A stretch of DNA of 64,000 nucleotides from Sphingomonas sanguinis (GTDB lineage: Bacteria > Pseudomonadota > Alphaproteobacteria > Sphingomonadales > Sphingomonadaceae): positions 3,972,001 through 4,036,000 of the forward strand of contig NZ_CP079203.1 of NCBI RefSeq assembly GCF_019297835.1, written 5' to 3'. Shown in pieces: positions 17,279 through 26,292 of this stretch (positions are counted from its first letter, which is position 1; each line of letters starts with the position of its first letter). The notes under the pieces are model-generated. The model worked only from the letters and a program-made list of their open reading frames with translations, ran no database searches and was not told the DNA's origin. A program made the position numbers and the translations under genes.

Positions 17279-19110
17279 GCGATGGCCTCCCCGTTCTGGA
17301 ATAATTGTCTGCCCTCCGCATCCGCGTGGCGCGACGGGCCATAGGACACGACGATATCACCATTTTGCGGCATCGGGCGCGCGGCATGGGTGAAGAAGCG
17401 GATGCGGCCGTCCTTGCGCAGCACGAAGAGCATGTCGGCCTCGTCGGGCAGCGTCGAGCGCGCGGTGTCGAAATTGAATTGCTCGCTGATCCGCGTCTTG
17501 CGGAAGGTCCAGCCCGACGCCTCGCGCCGCAGGATGTCCTCGACGCCGTGCCCGGCGGTGAACATGGCGCGGCCGCGCAACGCCTCGGGCAGGCTGCGAT
17601 GATCCTCGTCATCGCCGCTGCCGCCCAGCTGGTACACGGAATCGCGGCCGATATGATGGGCGAATTCGTTGCAGACCAGCGCGTTATAGGCCTCGTTCTC
17701 GGTCGTCGCGACCATCACCTGAAACTGGCTGAGGTCCAGCCGCTCCTCGGTCGTTTCGGCCAGGATTTCGCCATGATAGGTCTCGATCCCCGCCTGGCGC
17801 GGGCTGGCCAGTCTTTGCCAGCTGGTGTCGGCGATCATCACCGGCAGGCCCAGCGACTGGAGCTGGCGCGCGAGCGACAGGCTCCAGGGGGTGCTGCCGA
17901 TAATCAGCAGACCCTTTTGCGTCGCCCCGGTGACGTTCAGCCAGCGCGCGACGAAGCGGATGCTGAAGCCATGGGCGATGATCGTCGCCACCACGACGGC
18001 AAAGGACAGGGTGACGAGGATGTTGCCATTGCCATAGCCGAGCTGGTCGAGCCGCAGCGCGAACAGGCCCGACACCGCCACCGCGACGACGCCGCGCGGC
18101 GCGATCCAGGCGACGAGCAGCCGTTCGTTCCAGGGGATCTTGCTGAAGGCCAGCGCGATCAGCACGGTCGCGGGGCGCACCAGGAACAGCAGTGCGACCA
18201 GGAAGGCGGCGAAGCGCCATTCGAACAGGCGCAGCACCTCGAAATCGAGCGAGGCGGACAGCAGGACGAACACGCCCGAGATGAGCAGGACGGTCACATT
18301 CTCCTTGAACGGATGAATGTCGCGCAGCGAGTCCAGCCGCATATTGGCGACCGCGACGCCCATCACCGTCACCGCGAGCAGCCCGGTTTCCTGCTGGATC
18401 AGGTTGGACAGGACGAAGGTGCCGATGACCGCGACGAGCAGCACCGGCGCTTTCAGATATTCGGGCACATGCCCGCGCGGAAAGGCCCAGGCGATCGCGC
18501 GCGCCATCGCATAGCCGATCAGCCCCGACACCACCGCCGCCCCCAGCAGGGCGGTGACGACCGACACCAGCGTGCCGCCCTCATCGACGCGGCGCAGATA
18601 TTCATAGGTGATGACCGCACACAGCGCGCCGAAGGGATCGTTGACAATCGCTTCCCATTTCAGGATCGCGCGGGGCCGCGCGGCGATGTTGCTCTGGCGG
18701 AGCAGGGGGATGACCACAGTCGGCCCGGTGACGACCAATATGCCCGCGAAAAGGATCGCCACCGGCCAGACCAGCCCGGCGACATAATAGCAGGCCAGCG
18801 ACCCCAGCACCCAGCCGAGCGGGATGCCGACCATCATCAGCCGCGTGACTGCACCCTCGGTCTTGCGCAGCTCGCGGAAGTTGAGGCTGAGGCCCCCTTC
18901 GAACAGGATCAGGGCGACGGCGACCGAGATCATCGGTTCGAGCAGCTCGCCGAATGTGTGTTCGGGCACGATCAGCCCGGTGATCGGACCGGCGATGACG
19001 CCCGCCGCCAGCATCAATGCGATGGCGGGCCATCCCGTCCGCCAGGCGATCCACTGTGCGCCGATACCCAAAATACCGATCAGCGCGAAAACAAGGGCCT
19101 GTTGTTCCAT
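17275..19110 (-). CDS. CPA1-family cation:proton antiporter with C-terminal RCK-like domain
   Basis: 611 residues. About twelve membrane helices occupy residues 1-395; the antiporter core carries GPTVVIPLL (about 129-137) and the ion-binding Asn157-Asp158 pair in WEAIVNDPFGA. Then follows a cytoplasmic Rossmann-like domain (about 405-520, KGLLIIGSTPWSLSLARQL) and a TrkA-C-like end. The nucleotide loop GSTPWS lacks the GxGxxG glycines, so NAD binding is doubtful. It would exchange Na+ or K+ for protons across the inner membrane. It heads a two-gene unit with the OmpA lipoprotein. Confidence 0.88.
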   Translation of the reverse strand: MEQQALVFALIGILGIGAQWIAWRTGWPAIALMLAAGVIAGPITGLIVPEHTFGELLEPMISVAVALILFEGGLSLNFRELRKTEGAVTRLMMVGIPLGWVLGSLACYYVAGLVWPVAILFAGILVVTGPTVVIPLLRQSNIAARPRAILKWEAIVNDPFGALCAVITYEYLRRVDEGGTLVSVVTALLGAAVVSGLIGYAMARAIAWAFPRGHVPEYLKAPVLLVAVIGTFVLSNLIQQETGLLAVTVMGVAVANMRLDSLRDIHPFKENVTVLLISGVFVLLSASLDFEVLRLFEWRFAAFLVALLFLVRPATVLIALAFSKIPWNERLLVAWIAPRGVVAVAVSGLFALRLDQLGYGNGNILVTLSFAVVVATIIAHGFSIRFVARWLNVTGATQKGLLIIGSTPWSLSLARQLQSLGLPVMIADTSWQRLASPRQAGIETYHGEILAETTEERLDLSQFQVMVATTENEAYNALVCNEFAHHIGRDSVYQLGGSGDDEDHRSLPEALRGRAMFTAGHGVEDILRREASGWTFRKTRISEQFNFDTARSTLPDEADMLFVLRKDGRIRFFTHAARPMPQNGDIVVSYGPSRHADAEGRQLFQNGEAIA

Positions 19111-19192
19111 AGGGTGATGTAACCGTCATCCCCCGCAAAGGTAACCGGGGTTGTGACATCTCCGGCGTCGATTTTGCCTGTTGCGGCGCGGA

Positions 19193-19585
19193 TCAGGGCG
19201 ATCGCCGACGTGAAATTCCATGGCTCCACAATGCCATAGCGGCAAAGCAGAACAGGCTGGCCCCATGCAGCATATAATGGACCGCATGTCCCGTTCCCGA
19301 CCGAAGAAGCAGGACGATGTCGCCCACCGGAATGACGATCGTGGCGGCAAGGATGATCGTCAGCGCCCGAACCTGTCCCGCCGCCGCCAGTCCGAACAGA
19401 TAGGCCGCCAGCGCCAGATCGCGGAAACCCACCGCCCGGAGATAGACGATCGTGGCGGGATCATGCCCCTGCACCCCGTAGATTTCTGCGCCCAGGTCAG
19501 GCCGTGCGACGAACAACAGGCCCAGCAGCAGGAACACGGCCGACAGGGATAGGGTCGAAATGGTGAAGAGGCATGTGCGGGACAT
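19193..19585 (-). CDS. DUF4267 small integral membrane protein
   Basis: 130 residues with four predicted membrane helices (about 8-27, 48-68, 72-93 and 100-122). The run DPATIVYLRAVGFRDLALAA is characteristic of DUF4267. Function unknown. It lies between LysE and the antiporter on the same strand, with gaps of 54 and 82 bases. Confidence 0.75.
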   Translation of the reverse strand: MSRTCLFTISTLSLSAVFLLLGLLFVARPDLGAEIYGVQGHDPATIVYLRAVGFRDLALAAYLFGLAAAGQVRALTIILAATIVIPVGDIVLLLRSGTGHAVHYMLHGASLFCFAAMALWSHGISRRRSP

Positions 19586-19639
19586 AGACCGCCTGGCTTT
19601 TTGTCATCGGGATTGGCTGGAGCGGCGCGGTCCGTTCGA

Positions 19640-20269
19640 TCAGGCCGGTTTGGTCCGGAGCAGCAACAGGCCGAAGCCGATGAAGATTGTGCCCGTGACC
19701 CGATCGAATATGCGTCGCAGCGAAGGCCGGGCGAGATGACCCGCGAGCGATCGGCCACCCAGCGCATAAACCGCGTACCAGAAGCTTTCGATCACGGCGA
19801 AGGTGGCGACCAGGATGGCGAATTGCGGGGCCTGCGGTCGCGACGGATCCACGAATTGCGGCAGGAAGGCCGCCGCGAACAGAATGAGCTTGGGGTTGCT
19901 CGCCCCAATCGCGAAGCCGCCCCGGAAGATGGCGAAGGCGGACCGGCGCGGCGGCAGGCGGGGGGCCGTATCGTCGGCGGCGGACGGGCTGCTCCGCCAT
20001 GCCTTGATCCCCAGATAGAAGAGATAGGCGACGCCCAGATAGCGCAGCACCTCGAAGGCACCGGGCAGCGCGAGCAGGAGCGTGGTCAGACCGGCGGCCG
20101 ACGCGGTGAGGACCACAACCAGAGCAAGGAGGCAGCCCGCCATGGCCGCGACGCTGCGCCGCCAGCCAATCTCCACGCTGCGCGACAGGATGTGGAGCAT
20201 ATTGGGTCCGGGCGTGGCGGCGAGCAGAAAGACCGCCGCCGTAAACAGCCACCAGGTGTGCAACGTCAT
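19640..20269 (-). CDS. LysE-family amino-acid/metabolite exporter
   Basis: 209 residues with the six-helix LysE fold. The N-terminal motif AVFLLAATPGPNMLHILSRS is diagnostic (the RhtB/LysE GPN signature), followed by GASNPKLILFAAAFLPQF. I start at ATG 20269 (MTLHTWWLF), after GGAAAT; the longer frame from 20332 adds 21 residues with no membrane character. The substrate cannot be told from sequence. Confidence 0.88.
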   Translation of the reverse strand: MTLHTWWLFTAAVFLLAATPGPNMLHILSRSVEIGWRRSVAAMAGCLLALVVVLTASAAGLTTLLLALPGAFEVLRYLGVAYLFYLGIKAWRSSPSAADDTAPRLPPRRSAFAIFRGGFAIGASNPKLILFAAAFLPQFVDPSRPQAPQFAILVATFAVIESFWYAVYALGGRSLAGHLARPSLRRIFDRVTGTIFIGFGLLLLRTKPA

Positions 20270-20379
20270 CGGATTTCCGGATTTGGGTGCCTCAACTCGG
20301 ATCAGGGTGCACAGCGGATCGATAGCGGTCAATGGAATCGTCCGGCGAGCGCCCGGACAATCCGGTCCTCGGCTTGCCT

Positions 20380-20418
20380 AAAAAAAAGGCGCGCCCGCCG
20401 GGGGAGGGCGGGCGCGCC
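20380..20418 (-). terminator. Rho-independent terminator of the TonB-receptor gene
   Basis: On the minus strand a perfect 12-base stem (GGCGCGCCCGCC with GGCGGGCGCGCC, loop of seven) is followed directly by eight T residues. It lies 23 bases after the receptor stop. Confidence 0.9.
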
Positions 20419-20441
20419 GGTCATCTCGCTATCGCCCGCCG

Positions 20442-23309
20442 TCAGAAGCGGGTGCGCACCGAGAAGGAGAAGTTGCGCGAGAAGTAACGGACGTCCTGCG
20501 GCAGTTCATAGGTGCCCCAGTAGCTCCGGTTTCCGGCCTGGGTCAGGTTCGATCCCTCCAACGCAACGGTCAGGTTCTTGGTGATGTCGTAGTTGATCGA
20601 GGCGTCGAGCCGCTCGATCGGCTGATAGAACTCGTTCTGATACGGGTTCGTCGTGCTCATCCAGCGCTGGTACCGCGACCGCCAGTTATAGGCGACACGG
20701 ACGTTCAGGCCGCCGCGCTCGAAGAAGCCGGTGACGTTGTAGACATATTTCGAGACCCAGAAATACGGACCATAAGAGAAGGTCATATTGCCGTCGCGGT
20801 CGTAATTCGGATAGGCCTGACGCGTGATGTTGAGCGTCCCGTTCACGCTGGCCCCGAACGACTTCAGGACGCCTGGCAGGAAGGTGAAGAAGGTCGTCAG
20901 CTGACCTTCGATACCGCGATGCCGCCCCATACCGAGTGCATAGGGGCGCTCGACCAATACGGGGACCGTCGGCGATTCAGGTAGCAATTCCAAAACGCTA
21001 CGGCGGGCCGCATAGCCCTGCTGGTTCCACTGCCAGACCGCGACGCTGGCCAGGCCCGTGCTGCCGAAATACCATTCCAGCGACGCGTCATATTTGGTCG
21101 TCGTGACCGGACCCAGATTGGCGTTGCCGCCTCGCCCCGTCGGCCGCGACGAATTCTGCAAATCCAGATAGACCTGCGGATTGAGGTCGCCGACGCCGGG
21201 ACGTCCGACGTCATGCGTGTAGGCCATGCGCAGCTGCAGCTTGGGCGTGAAATGCACGATCGCGTTGACGTTGGGCAGCAGGTCGAGCGAATTTCCCTTT
21301 GCCGAAACGATGGTGTCCTTCCGCACGAACACGGTTTCGCCATTGATCGTTTGACGGCTTTCGGTCCGGTTGAGCGCGCTTAGCGACCGGATCAGATTGA
21401 CCGCGCGGATGCCGACCTCGCCTTCGATCGGGAACAGCAGCTTCACATTGTAATGCGCCAGGGCGTAAGCGGCGACGGAAGACTCCGGCCCGGAGAAAGC
21501 CCTGAACGGATTATATTGGGGGTAATAGGTTTGGGTGAAATTCTCGTCGTCGGCATAGAGCGGCGCGATGCGATTGATGATCGACATCCATTGGTCACGG
21601 ATCGTCTGCGCATCGCCGATCAGCCAGTTGAGGTTCGCGCCCGCAGCCGACCCCGGAAAGCGGTTGCCGATTTCCTGTAACTCGTAACCCGACACCGACG
21701 AAATCGGCAGGCGCAGGCCGCCATAGCCGCGATCACCATATTTGCCTTCGAGCCGACGCTTCGTGAAACGCAGGCCGGTCTTGAAATAGTCGATGAAGTT
21801 GGCGAACGTATTCAGGCGAAGATCGGTCTTCAGTTCGATCTCGTCGCTGAATTCGTTCGACCGCGCCTGATTGAAGCCGTCGATATAGGTATAGTTCTTC
21901 GGATCCATCAGGTCGACGCCGGTGAACTTGATGTTCAGACCGCCCTTCGGGTCGTTGGGATCGTTGAAGACGATGTCATAGCCTGGCTGCTGCGCGAAGC
22001 GAATCCAGTGGAAGATATTGTCCCAGTTCTTCTCCGACCGCTGATAGTTGGCCGTCGCGGTCAGCACGGCGCGCTCGGTCGTGTAATTCATCTGGAAACG
22101 GCCGTTGAAATTGGACGTTTCGTTCCGTCGCGACTGGCGCCCCGGCCCCTGCGGATCGATTGACGTTGCCTTCAGCGCGGTGACGAGGCGACCGTCCTGG
22201 CTCATGACCAGGTCATAGAGGCGCGGGGGCGGCGCCTGGCTTCCGGAATAGTTGAGCGGAATGACGTAGTTGCTGTCCTCCCACAGCGACCGCTCGTGAC
22301 CATAGCCACCCTCCAGCACGAACGACAGATTTTCGTTCGGCTTCCACTGCGTCGAGGCCTGGAACGCGGCGCGGCGCGCCTTGCCCTGCGAGCCGTCGAT
22401 GCCGACGTTGCTGGGGATATAGATGTTGGTGGGCGTGGTCGAGGGCGAGACGTTCTGGCGGCTGTCCCAGATCCAGGATGGCGGGCCGACCCAGCGATTC
22501 GATTCGCGATAGTTGATGTCGTTGAAGGTTCCGTTGACCATGAACCCCATCTGGCCGATGTCGGTGTTCGCGTTGTAGACGACCAGCGCGCTGAGGTACG
22601 GGTTCACCCGCTTCACCTGATCGGCATAATCCGCGCGAGCGTTGAACGCGTAGGTGGCGCCTTCCTTGAAATCGGTGGGACGGCGCAGCGTCAGGTTGAT
22701 GACGCCGGTCTGGCTGCCCTCGACCTGATCGGCCGAGCGGGTCTTGTACACCTCGATACCCGCGACAAGGTCCGACGAAATGTCGTTGAGAGCGGTACTA
22801 CGGCCGGTCCCCGAGAAGGTCGGCGAGCCGTTGACGGTCGTCATGACGTCTTCGAGGCCACGGATGCGGACCTTGCCGCCCTCGCCACGCTCACGGTCGA
22901 TCTGGATGCCCGGGACGCGCGCCAGCGCCTCGGAAATGTTTTTGTCTGGCAATTTACCAATGTCTTGGGCCAGCACGACGTCGACGATCTGGGCGGCCTG
23001 GCGCTTCGCGGCGCGCGCCGACTTCACGTTTTCGCGAAGTCCAGTGACAACAATGTCACCCGTCAGGCGGCCCGATTCGTTGGAGACCTTGGGGTCGCTG
23101 TCTTTAGACTTCTTGTTAGTGCTAACAGACGTCGAATCGCCCTCACCCTGCGATTTGTTGTTCTGCTTCTTGGGCGCCTTACCGGTTAGGACTTCCTGTG
23201 CTTTTGCCGTGGCATCTTCGGTCTTTTGCGCCGCAGCAGCCGAAGAACCCAGCACCATGGCTATTGTGGTGGTCGCCGCCCCGGTGGCAAATCCGCGCAA
23301 CAATGACAT
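20442..23309 (-). CDS. TonB-dependent receptor, Xanthomonas/Caulobacter type (TIGR01782-like)
   Basis: 955-residue outer-membrane receptor. Start ATG 23309 is preceded by GGGGAGG; the signal peptide is MSLLRGFATGAATTTIAMVL... with AAA/AQ cleavage. A Lys/Asn/Ser-rich linker (about 45-85) precedes the TonB box-like DIVVTG, then the plug (about 95-215: AQDIGKLPDKNISEALARVPG, GGKVRIRGLEDVMTTVNG) and a beta-barrel ending in the terminal aromatic FSVRTRF. It uses TonB energy to import a ligand that sequence does not reveal. It is divergent from two exported ferritin-like genes; three spaced repeats lie between, suggesting common control. A strong terminator follows. Confidence 0.92.
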   Translation of the reverse strand: MSLLRGFATGAATTTIAMVLGSSAAAAQKTEDATAKAQEVLTGKAPKKQNNKSQGEGDSTSVSTNKKSKDSDPKVSNESGRLTGDIVVTGLRENVKSARAAKRQAAQIVDVVLAQDIGKLPDKNISEALARVPGIQIDRERGEGGKVRIRGLEDVMTTVNGSPTFSGTGRSTALNDISSDLVAGIEVYKTRSADQVEGSQTGVINLTLRRPTDFKEGATYAFNARADYADQVKRVNPYLSALVVYNANTDIGQMGFMVNGTFNDINYRESNRWVGPPSWIWDSRQNVSPSTTPTNIYIPSNVGIDGSQGKARRAAFQASTQWKPNENLSFVLEGGYGHERSLWEDSNYVIPLNYSGSQAPPPRLYDLVMSQDGRLVTALKATSIDPQGPGRQSRRNETSNFNGRFQMNYTTERAVLTATANYQRSEKNWDNIFHWIRFAQQPGYDIVFNDPNDPKGGLNIKFTGVDLMDPKNYTYIDGFNQARSNEFSDEIELKTDLRLNTFANFIDYFKTGLRFTKRRLEGKYGDRGYGGLRLPISSVSGYELQEIGNRFPGSAAGANLNWLIGDAQTIRDQWMSIINRIAPLYADDENFTQTYYPQYNPFRAFSGPESSVAAYALAHYNVKLLFPIEGEVGIRAVNLIRSLSALNRTESRQTINGETVFVRKDTIVSAKGNSLDLLPNVNAIVHFTPKLQLRMAYTHDVGRPGVGDLNPQVYLDLQNSSRPTGRGGNANLGPVTTTKYDASLEWYFGSTGLASVAVWQWNQQGYAARRSVLELLPESPTVPVLVERPYALGMGRHRGIEGQLTTFFTFLPGVLKSFGASVNGTLNITRQAYPNYDRDGNMTFSYGPYFWVSKYVYNVTGFFERGGLNVRVAYNWRSRYQRWMSTTNPYQNEFYQPIERLDASINYDITKNLTVALEGSNLTQAGNRSYWGTYELPQDVRYFSRNFSFSVRTRF

Positions 23310-23381
23310 GTATTTAACCTCCCCCTCTGATGTCGCCCCCACACGGTTTCTCCGGGTTGGAGGCTAAATGACAATTACATG

Positions 23382-23430
23382 TTGTCCGACATTTTTAATC
23401 TTGTCCAACAATAAAATCTGGTCCAATCAT
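23382..23430. promoter_or_regulatory. Three direct repeats in the divergent promoter of the TonB receptor and ferritin-like genes
   Basis: TTGTCCGACATT at 23382, TTGTCCAACAAT at 23401 and TGGTCCAATCAT at 23419: three related 12-mers 19 and 18 bases apart, near two helical turns. The spacing suggests cooperative protein binding on one DNA face. They lie 73 bases upstream of the receptor ATG and 124 bases upstream of the ferritin-like ATG. Confidence 0.55.
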
Positions 23431-23553
23431 GAAAGCGTCGCGGAAAGTGACATTGGGGGACGACGGCGGCCCAGCCGATCCACACGAGCCAATAGGCCGG
23501 TGACGAGAAGAGGCGGGCGGCACGTTTTCGGGATGCATAAGGAGGGGAGAAGG

Positions 23554-24519
23554 ATGATCGAGCAGACCACAAACCCGCACGACGCCGAGCCGGAGGCGCC
23601 GCTGAACGGCAGGCGTGCCGCGCTGGCGGCGCTGCTGGGCGGGGCCATGGTCACGTCGATGGCGAAGCCCGCTTCGGCCCAGGTGACGACGTCGCCCGAC
23701 ACGGTGCCATTGCAGTTCGCGCTCAACATCTATTACGTCACGACGAATTTCGTTCGGGTCGTGACCTACGGGGCCAAGGACGGCCCGTTGCCCGCCTATC
23801 TGATCCGCGGTGGCGAGACTCTGGACCAGCCGGGCGTGCCGGTGACCGACGGGCAGGGGGTCAAGTTCGCCACCTCCGAACAGACCATCCAATGGCGCAT
23901 CCGCGAGATGGCGGACGAATTCTGGTGGCGGACCATCATGCTGCGCGAAGTCCTGCGCGCCGACGCCGTCGCCCAGACGAAGATCGACCTGTCGGCGGCC
24001 TCTTTCACCGCGATGTTCCGCATGGCCGGGGCGATCGGGCCGAACGACAGTTTCGACCCTTGGGCATCGGCGGCCAACTGCCTGTTGGCGGCGGAAACCC
24101 TTTTGACCGTTCAGGCGACCTATCTGGCGGGCTTGCTGCCGACGCTGACCAATGAAAGCGTCATGGCGCAGATTTCGTCACTCTCCGCCGGTTCGGCCAA
24201 CAGTGCGACCACGATCCGGTACATGATCCGCGAACTGGCGGTGAATCGCCCCGAACTGCTCATCATGGTCGACCGGCTGGCCGCCTGGCGCGACGAAATT
24301 GACGGCAGCAGCGTCACCGACAGCGGGCTGAGCCCGATCGCCGCCGCCGATGGCCGCACGACGAGCCGGATGGTCGTGGCCGACGGCAGCGGCCTGTACC
24401 GCACGCGCACGCCGCAACAGGCGCTCAACGTGTTCTTCATGAACCGCGGTGCGGTGAAACAGGGCGGGTTCTTCCCGACCGGGATCAAGGGCGGAATCGT
24501 CACGAGCGCGGCCAACTGA
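23554..24519 (+). CDS. Tat-exported ferritin-like domain protein, metal ligands not conserved
   Basis: 321 residues from ATG 23554, which has a strong AAGGAGGGGAG site; the longer frame from 23368 runs through the promoter. The N-terminus has a twin Arg (NGRRAALAALLGG) and a hydrophobic stretch to ASA/QV (about 42), so export by Tat is likely. The rest resembles the Ferritin_2 family: helix 1 LQFALNIYYVTTNFVRV (about 53-69), helix 2 IREMADEFWWRTIMLREVL, and later helices. The Glu/His iron ligands expected in helices 1, 2 and 4 are Tyr/Thr, Arg and Gly/Asn here, so a di-iron site is improbable. It ends GGFFPTGIKGGI, as does the next protein in related form. Role unknown. Confidence 0.7.
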   Translation: MIEQTTNPHDAEPEAPLNGRRAALAALLGGAMVTSMAKPASAQVTTSPDTVPLQFALNIYYVTTNFVRVVTYGAKDGPLPAYLIRGGETLDQPGVPVTDGQGVKFATSEQTIQWRIREMADEFWWRTIMLREVLRADAVAQTKIDLSAASFTAMFRMAGAIGPNDSFDPWASAANCLLAAETLLTVQATYLAGLLPTLTNESVMAQISSLSAGSANSATTIRYMIRELAVNRPELLIMVDRLAAWRDEIDGSSVTDSGLSPIAAADGRTTSRMVVADGSGLYRTRTPQQALNVFFMNRGAVKQGGFFPTGIKGGIVTSAAN

Positions 24520-24554
24520 GCCGGACAAAGAGACAGATTATAGGGGACGGGATC

Positions 24555-25562
24555 ATGGAAACACGAATGATTGAAGGGGGGGCGCCGACACGCCGCCGCT
24601 TCCTGCGGCTGGTGGGCGGGGCATCGGCCGTGGCGGGCGGGCTGTCTTTCCTGTCGGCGTGCAAGAGCGATGGCATCGTCGACGCGACGTCGGTACCGGT
24701 GCCTGCGGCCAGTTCCGCCTCCGCCGTCGTGCCGCCGGCCTATACGCCGACCGACGCCGATCGCATGAACTTCGCGCTGCAGCTTCACTATTTCCTCGCG
24801 GGTTATCTGCATCGCGGGATCGATGGCGGCTCGCTGCCTGCCAATCTGGCCACGGGCACGGGCAAGGCGGGCACCGTGTCGGGCGGGCGGCAGGTGTCGC
24901 TGAGCACCCAGACGCTGGAGGCGCTTCGCGAGGTGTCGAGTCAGTTCGACGCGCGCATCGCACTGCTACGCCAGACGCTGGGTCCGGCGGCGACCGCACA
25001 GCCCGCGATCAACATCGCCGGTGGTCAGGGAAGCGCCTTTGCCGCCACCGCGCAGCGCGCCAGCGACACAGCGCCCGCCGTCGCTTTCGATCCCTGGGCG
25101 TCGGAGACCGATTATATTCTCGGCCTGACCGGCCTGTCGCTGCTCAACACGCAGGCGACCAACGATCTGGCTTGGTATATGGGCGCAAGCTACAAGCCGA
25201 TGATGGCCGCCCTGGTCTGCGGCGTCGCCGGTGACGATGCGATCGTGCGCAACATCCTGTACGTCGCGGCCAATGTCTTCCGCCAGAACCCCGTCGCGGG
25301 GCAGAAGAGCATCTTCGAGCGCGCCGACACCATGGCCAGAGGGCGCGACCAGTTCGACGGTCCGAAGGACAATGACCAAGGCATCGGCGGGAACGACTGG
25401 TCCAATGTCAGCGTCGTCGGCTGGGGCGAAATCCCCACGCGCAAGACGCCGGAAATGACGATGGGTATTCTCTACACCTCGGCCGCGTCGGTATCGTCGG
25501 GCGGGTTCTTCCCGGCCGGGCTAAACGGCACCATCCATATCAGCGGCGCCAACACCTACTGA
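24555..25562 (+). CDS. Tat-exported ferritin-like domain lipoprotein, paralogue of the preceding protein
   Basis: 335 residues. A textbook Tat signal (TRRRFLRLVGGASAVAGGLSF... at about 12-33) ends in lipobox LSAC with Cys36, so it should be a membrane-anchored lipoprotein. Helix 1 MNFALQLHYFLAGYLHRG parallels the Ferritin_2 start, again without the usual Glu. FDPWAS and the C-terminal GGFFPAGLNGTI are shared with the upstream protein, 35 bases away, marking the two as an old tandem duplication. The pair lies opposite a TonB receptor. Function unknown; the C-terminal GGFFP motif may be the conserved working part. Confidence 0.7.
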   Translation: METRMIEGGAPTRRRFLRLVGGASAVAGGLSFLSACKSDGIVDATSVPVPAASSASAVVPPAYTPTDADRMNFALQLHYFLAGYLHRGIDGGSLPANLATGTGKAGTVSGGRQVSLSTQTLEALREVSSQFDARIALLRQTLGPAATAQPAINIAGGQGSAFAATAQRASDTAPAVAFDPWASETDYILGLTGLSLLNTQATNDLAWYMGASYKPMMAALVCGVAGDDAIVRNILYVAANVFRQNPVAGQKSIFERADTMARGRDQFDGPKDNDQGIGGNDWSNVSVVGWGEIPTRKTPEMTMGILYTSAASVSSGGFFPAGLNGTIHISGANTY

Positions 25563-25567
25563 CCGAT

Positions 25568-25599
25568 CGACGGGCCTGACCTGTGCGTCAGGCCCGTCG
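25568..25599. terminator. Hairpin between convergent genes
   Basis: A perfect 13-base stem CGACGGGCCTGAC/GTCAGGCCCGTCG with a six-base loop starts five bases after the ferritin-like stop. There is no T-run on either strand, so it may end transcription only weakly or protect 3' ends. Confidence 0.65.
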
Positions 25600-25605
25600 T
25601 CAATG

Positions 25606-25974
25606 TCATCCCTCGGTCAAGGGTTGTTTGAGCTTCGGCGTCTGCTGATGCTGCACGACACGCCAGACCTCATGCTCCAGCCGCCGGATGACGGAGGTGC
25701 AATGCGCCTCGTACGTCTCGTCGCCCCGGCTGGCCGCGACGTGATAGCCGATGACGATCAATCCCTCCTGCGGGCGCGAAACCTGGCGTTCGGTCAGCTC
25801 GGCGCTATCCCAGACGGGCGTGTCGGCCACCGCCGCAATGGCCGACTCGCCGGTCAGGACGAAGGGCGGGTGGGGCAGGACCATCACCACTTCGGCATCG
25901 ACCTTTTCCCGGTAATTGTCGGGACCCTGGGTCCACAGGCTTTCCTCGAAGCTCCAGAGGCGTTCATCATCCAT
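25606..25974 (-). CDS. NTF2-like/DUF4440-type small protein
   Basis: 122 residues from ATG 25974, which has GGGAG before it. It has the look of a SnoaL/DUF4440 cone fold: an N-terminal helix with EESLWTQGPDNYREKV, then strands AEVVMVLPHPPFVLTG, VSRPQEGLIVIGYHVAASRG, EAHCTSVIRRLEHEVWRVVQHQQTP. Members act as small-molecule-binding or enzyme folds, many with unknown roles. No catalytic residues can be assigned. Confidence 0.65.
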   Translation of the reverse strand: MDDERLWSFEESLWTQGPDNYREKVDAEVVMVLPHPPFVLTGESAIAAVADTPVWDSAELTERQVSRPQEGLIVIGYHVAASRGDETYEAHCTSVIRRLEHEVWRVVQHQQTPKLKQPLTEG

Positions 25975-26019
25975 GGTGGGCACTCCCAATTGTAAACAGC
26001 TTGGCGTCGAGCGCCGCGG

Positions 26020-26184
26020 TCAGGCGAAATCGCCGAGCGTGTCGGCTTCGTCCTGCGCGCGTTCGGTCACGGACTTGTCGTCCGACCGATGCGGCTCCGA
26101 TCGGATGGACGGAGCCTCCGCCGCGTCATCCTCGCCGGGCCGGTTCAGCTCTGGATCGGGATTCTCGGGAGGGTGATCGGGCAT
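26020..26184 (-). CDS. Small acidic protein of unknown function, 54 residues
   Basis: Starts at ATG 26184 with GGAG five bases upstream. Very hydrophilic and Asp/Glu/Pro-rich (MPDHPPENPDPELNRPGEDD at the start), with no hydrophobic core, hence probably disordered. Same strand as the NTF2-like gene, which follows after 31 bases. Family not recognised. Confidence 0.5.
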   Translation of the reverse strand: MPDHPPENPDPELNRPGEDDAAEAPSIRSEPHRSDDKSVTERAQDEADTLGDFA

Positions 26185-26292
26185 GACGGCTCCACGAACG
26201 CGGCCGACGCTTCGTCGCCGGTCATCCGATAGAACGCCGTCCAACGGCATCGGAGCCGTTGAAGAGCCGAGAAATTTCCGATTGGCTGAGCG

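Noticed and set aside
17305..19122. 605-residue open frame on the plus strand opposite the antiporter
   Set aside because: Asp/Arg/Gln/His-rich shadow frame; the minus-strand antiporter with its membrane helices and Asn-Asp motif is clearly the gene.
23117..23130. TGTTAG-TG-CTAACA palindrome resembling LacI-type sites of Caulobacter
   Set aside because: It lies inside the coding start of the TonB receptor gene and no cognate regulator is adjacent; chance is a sufficient explanation.
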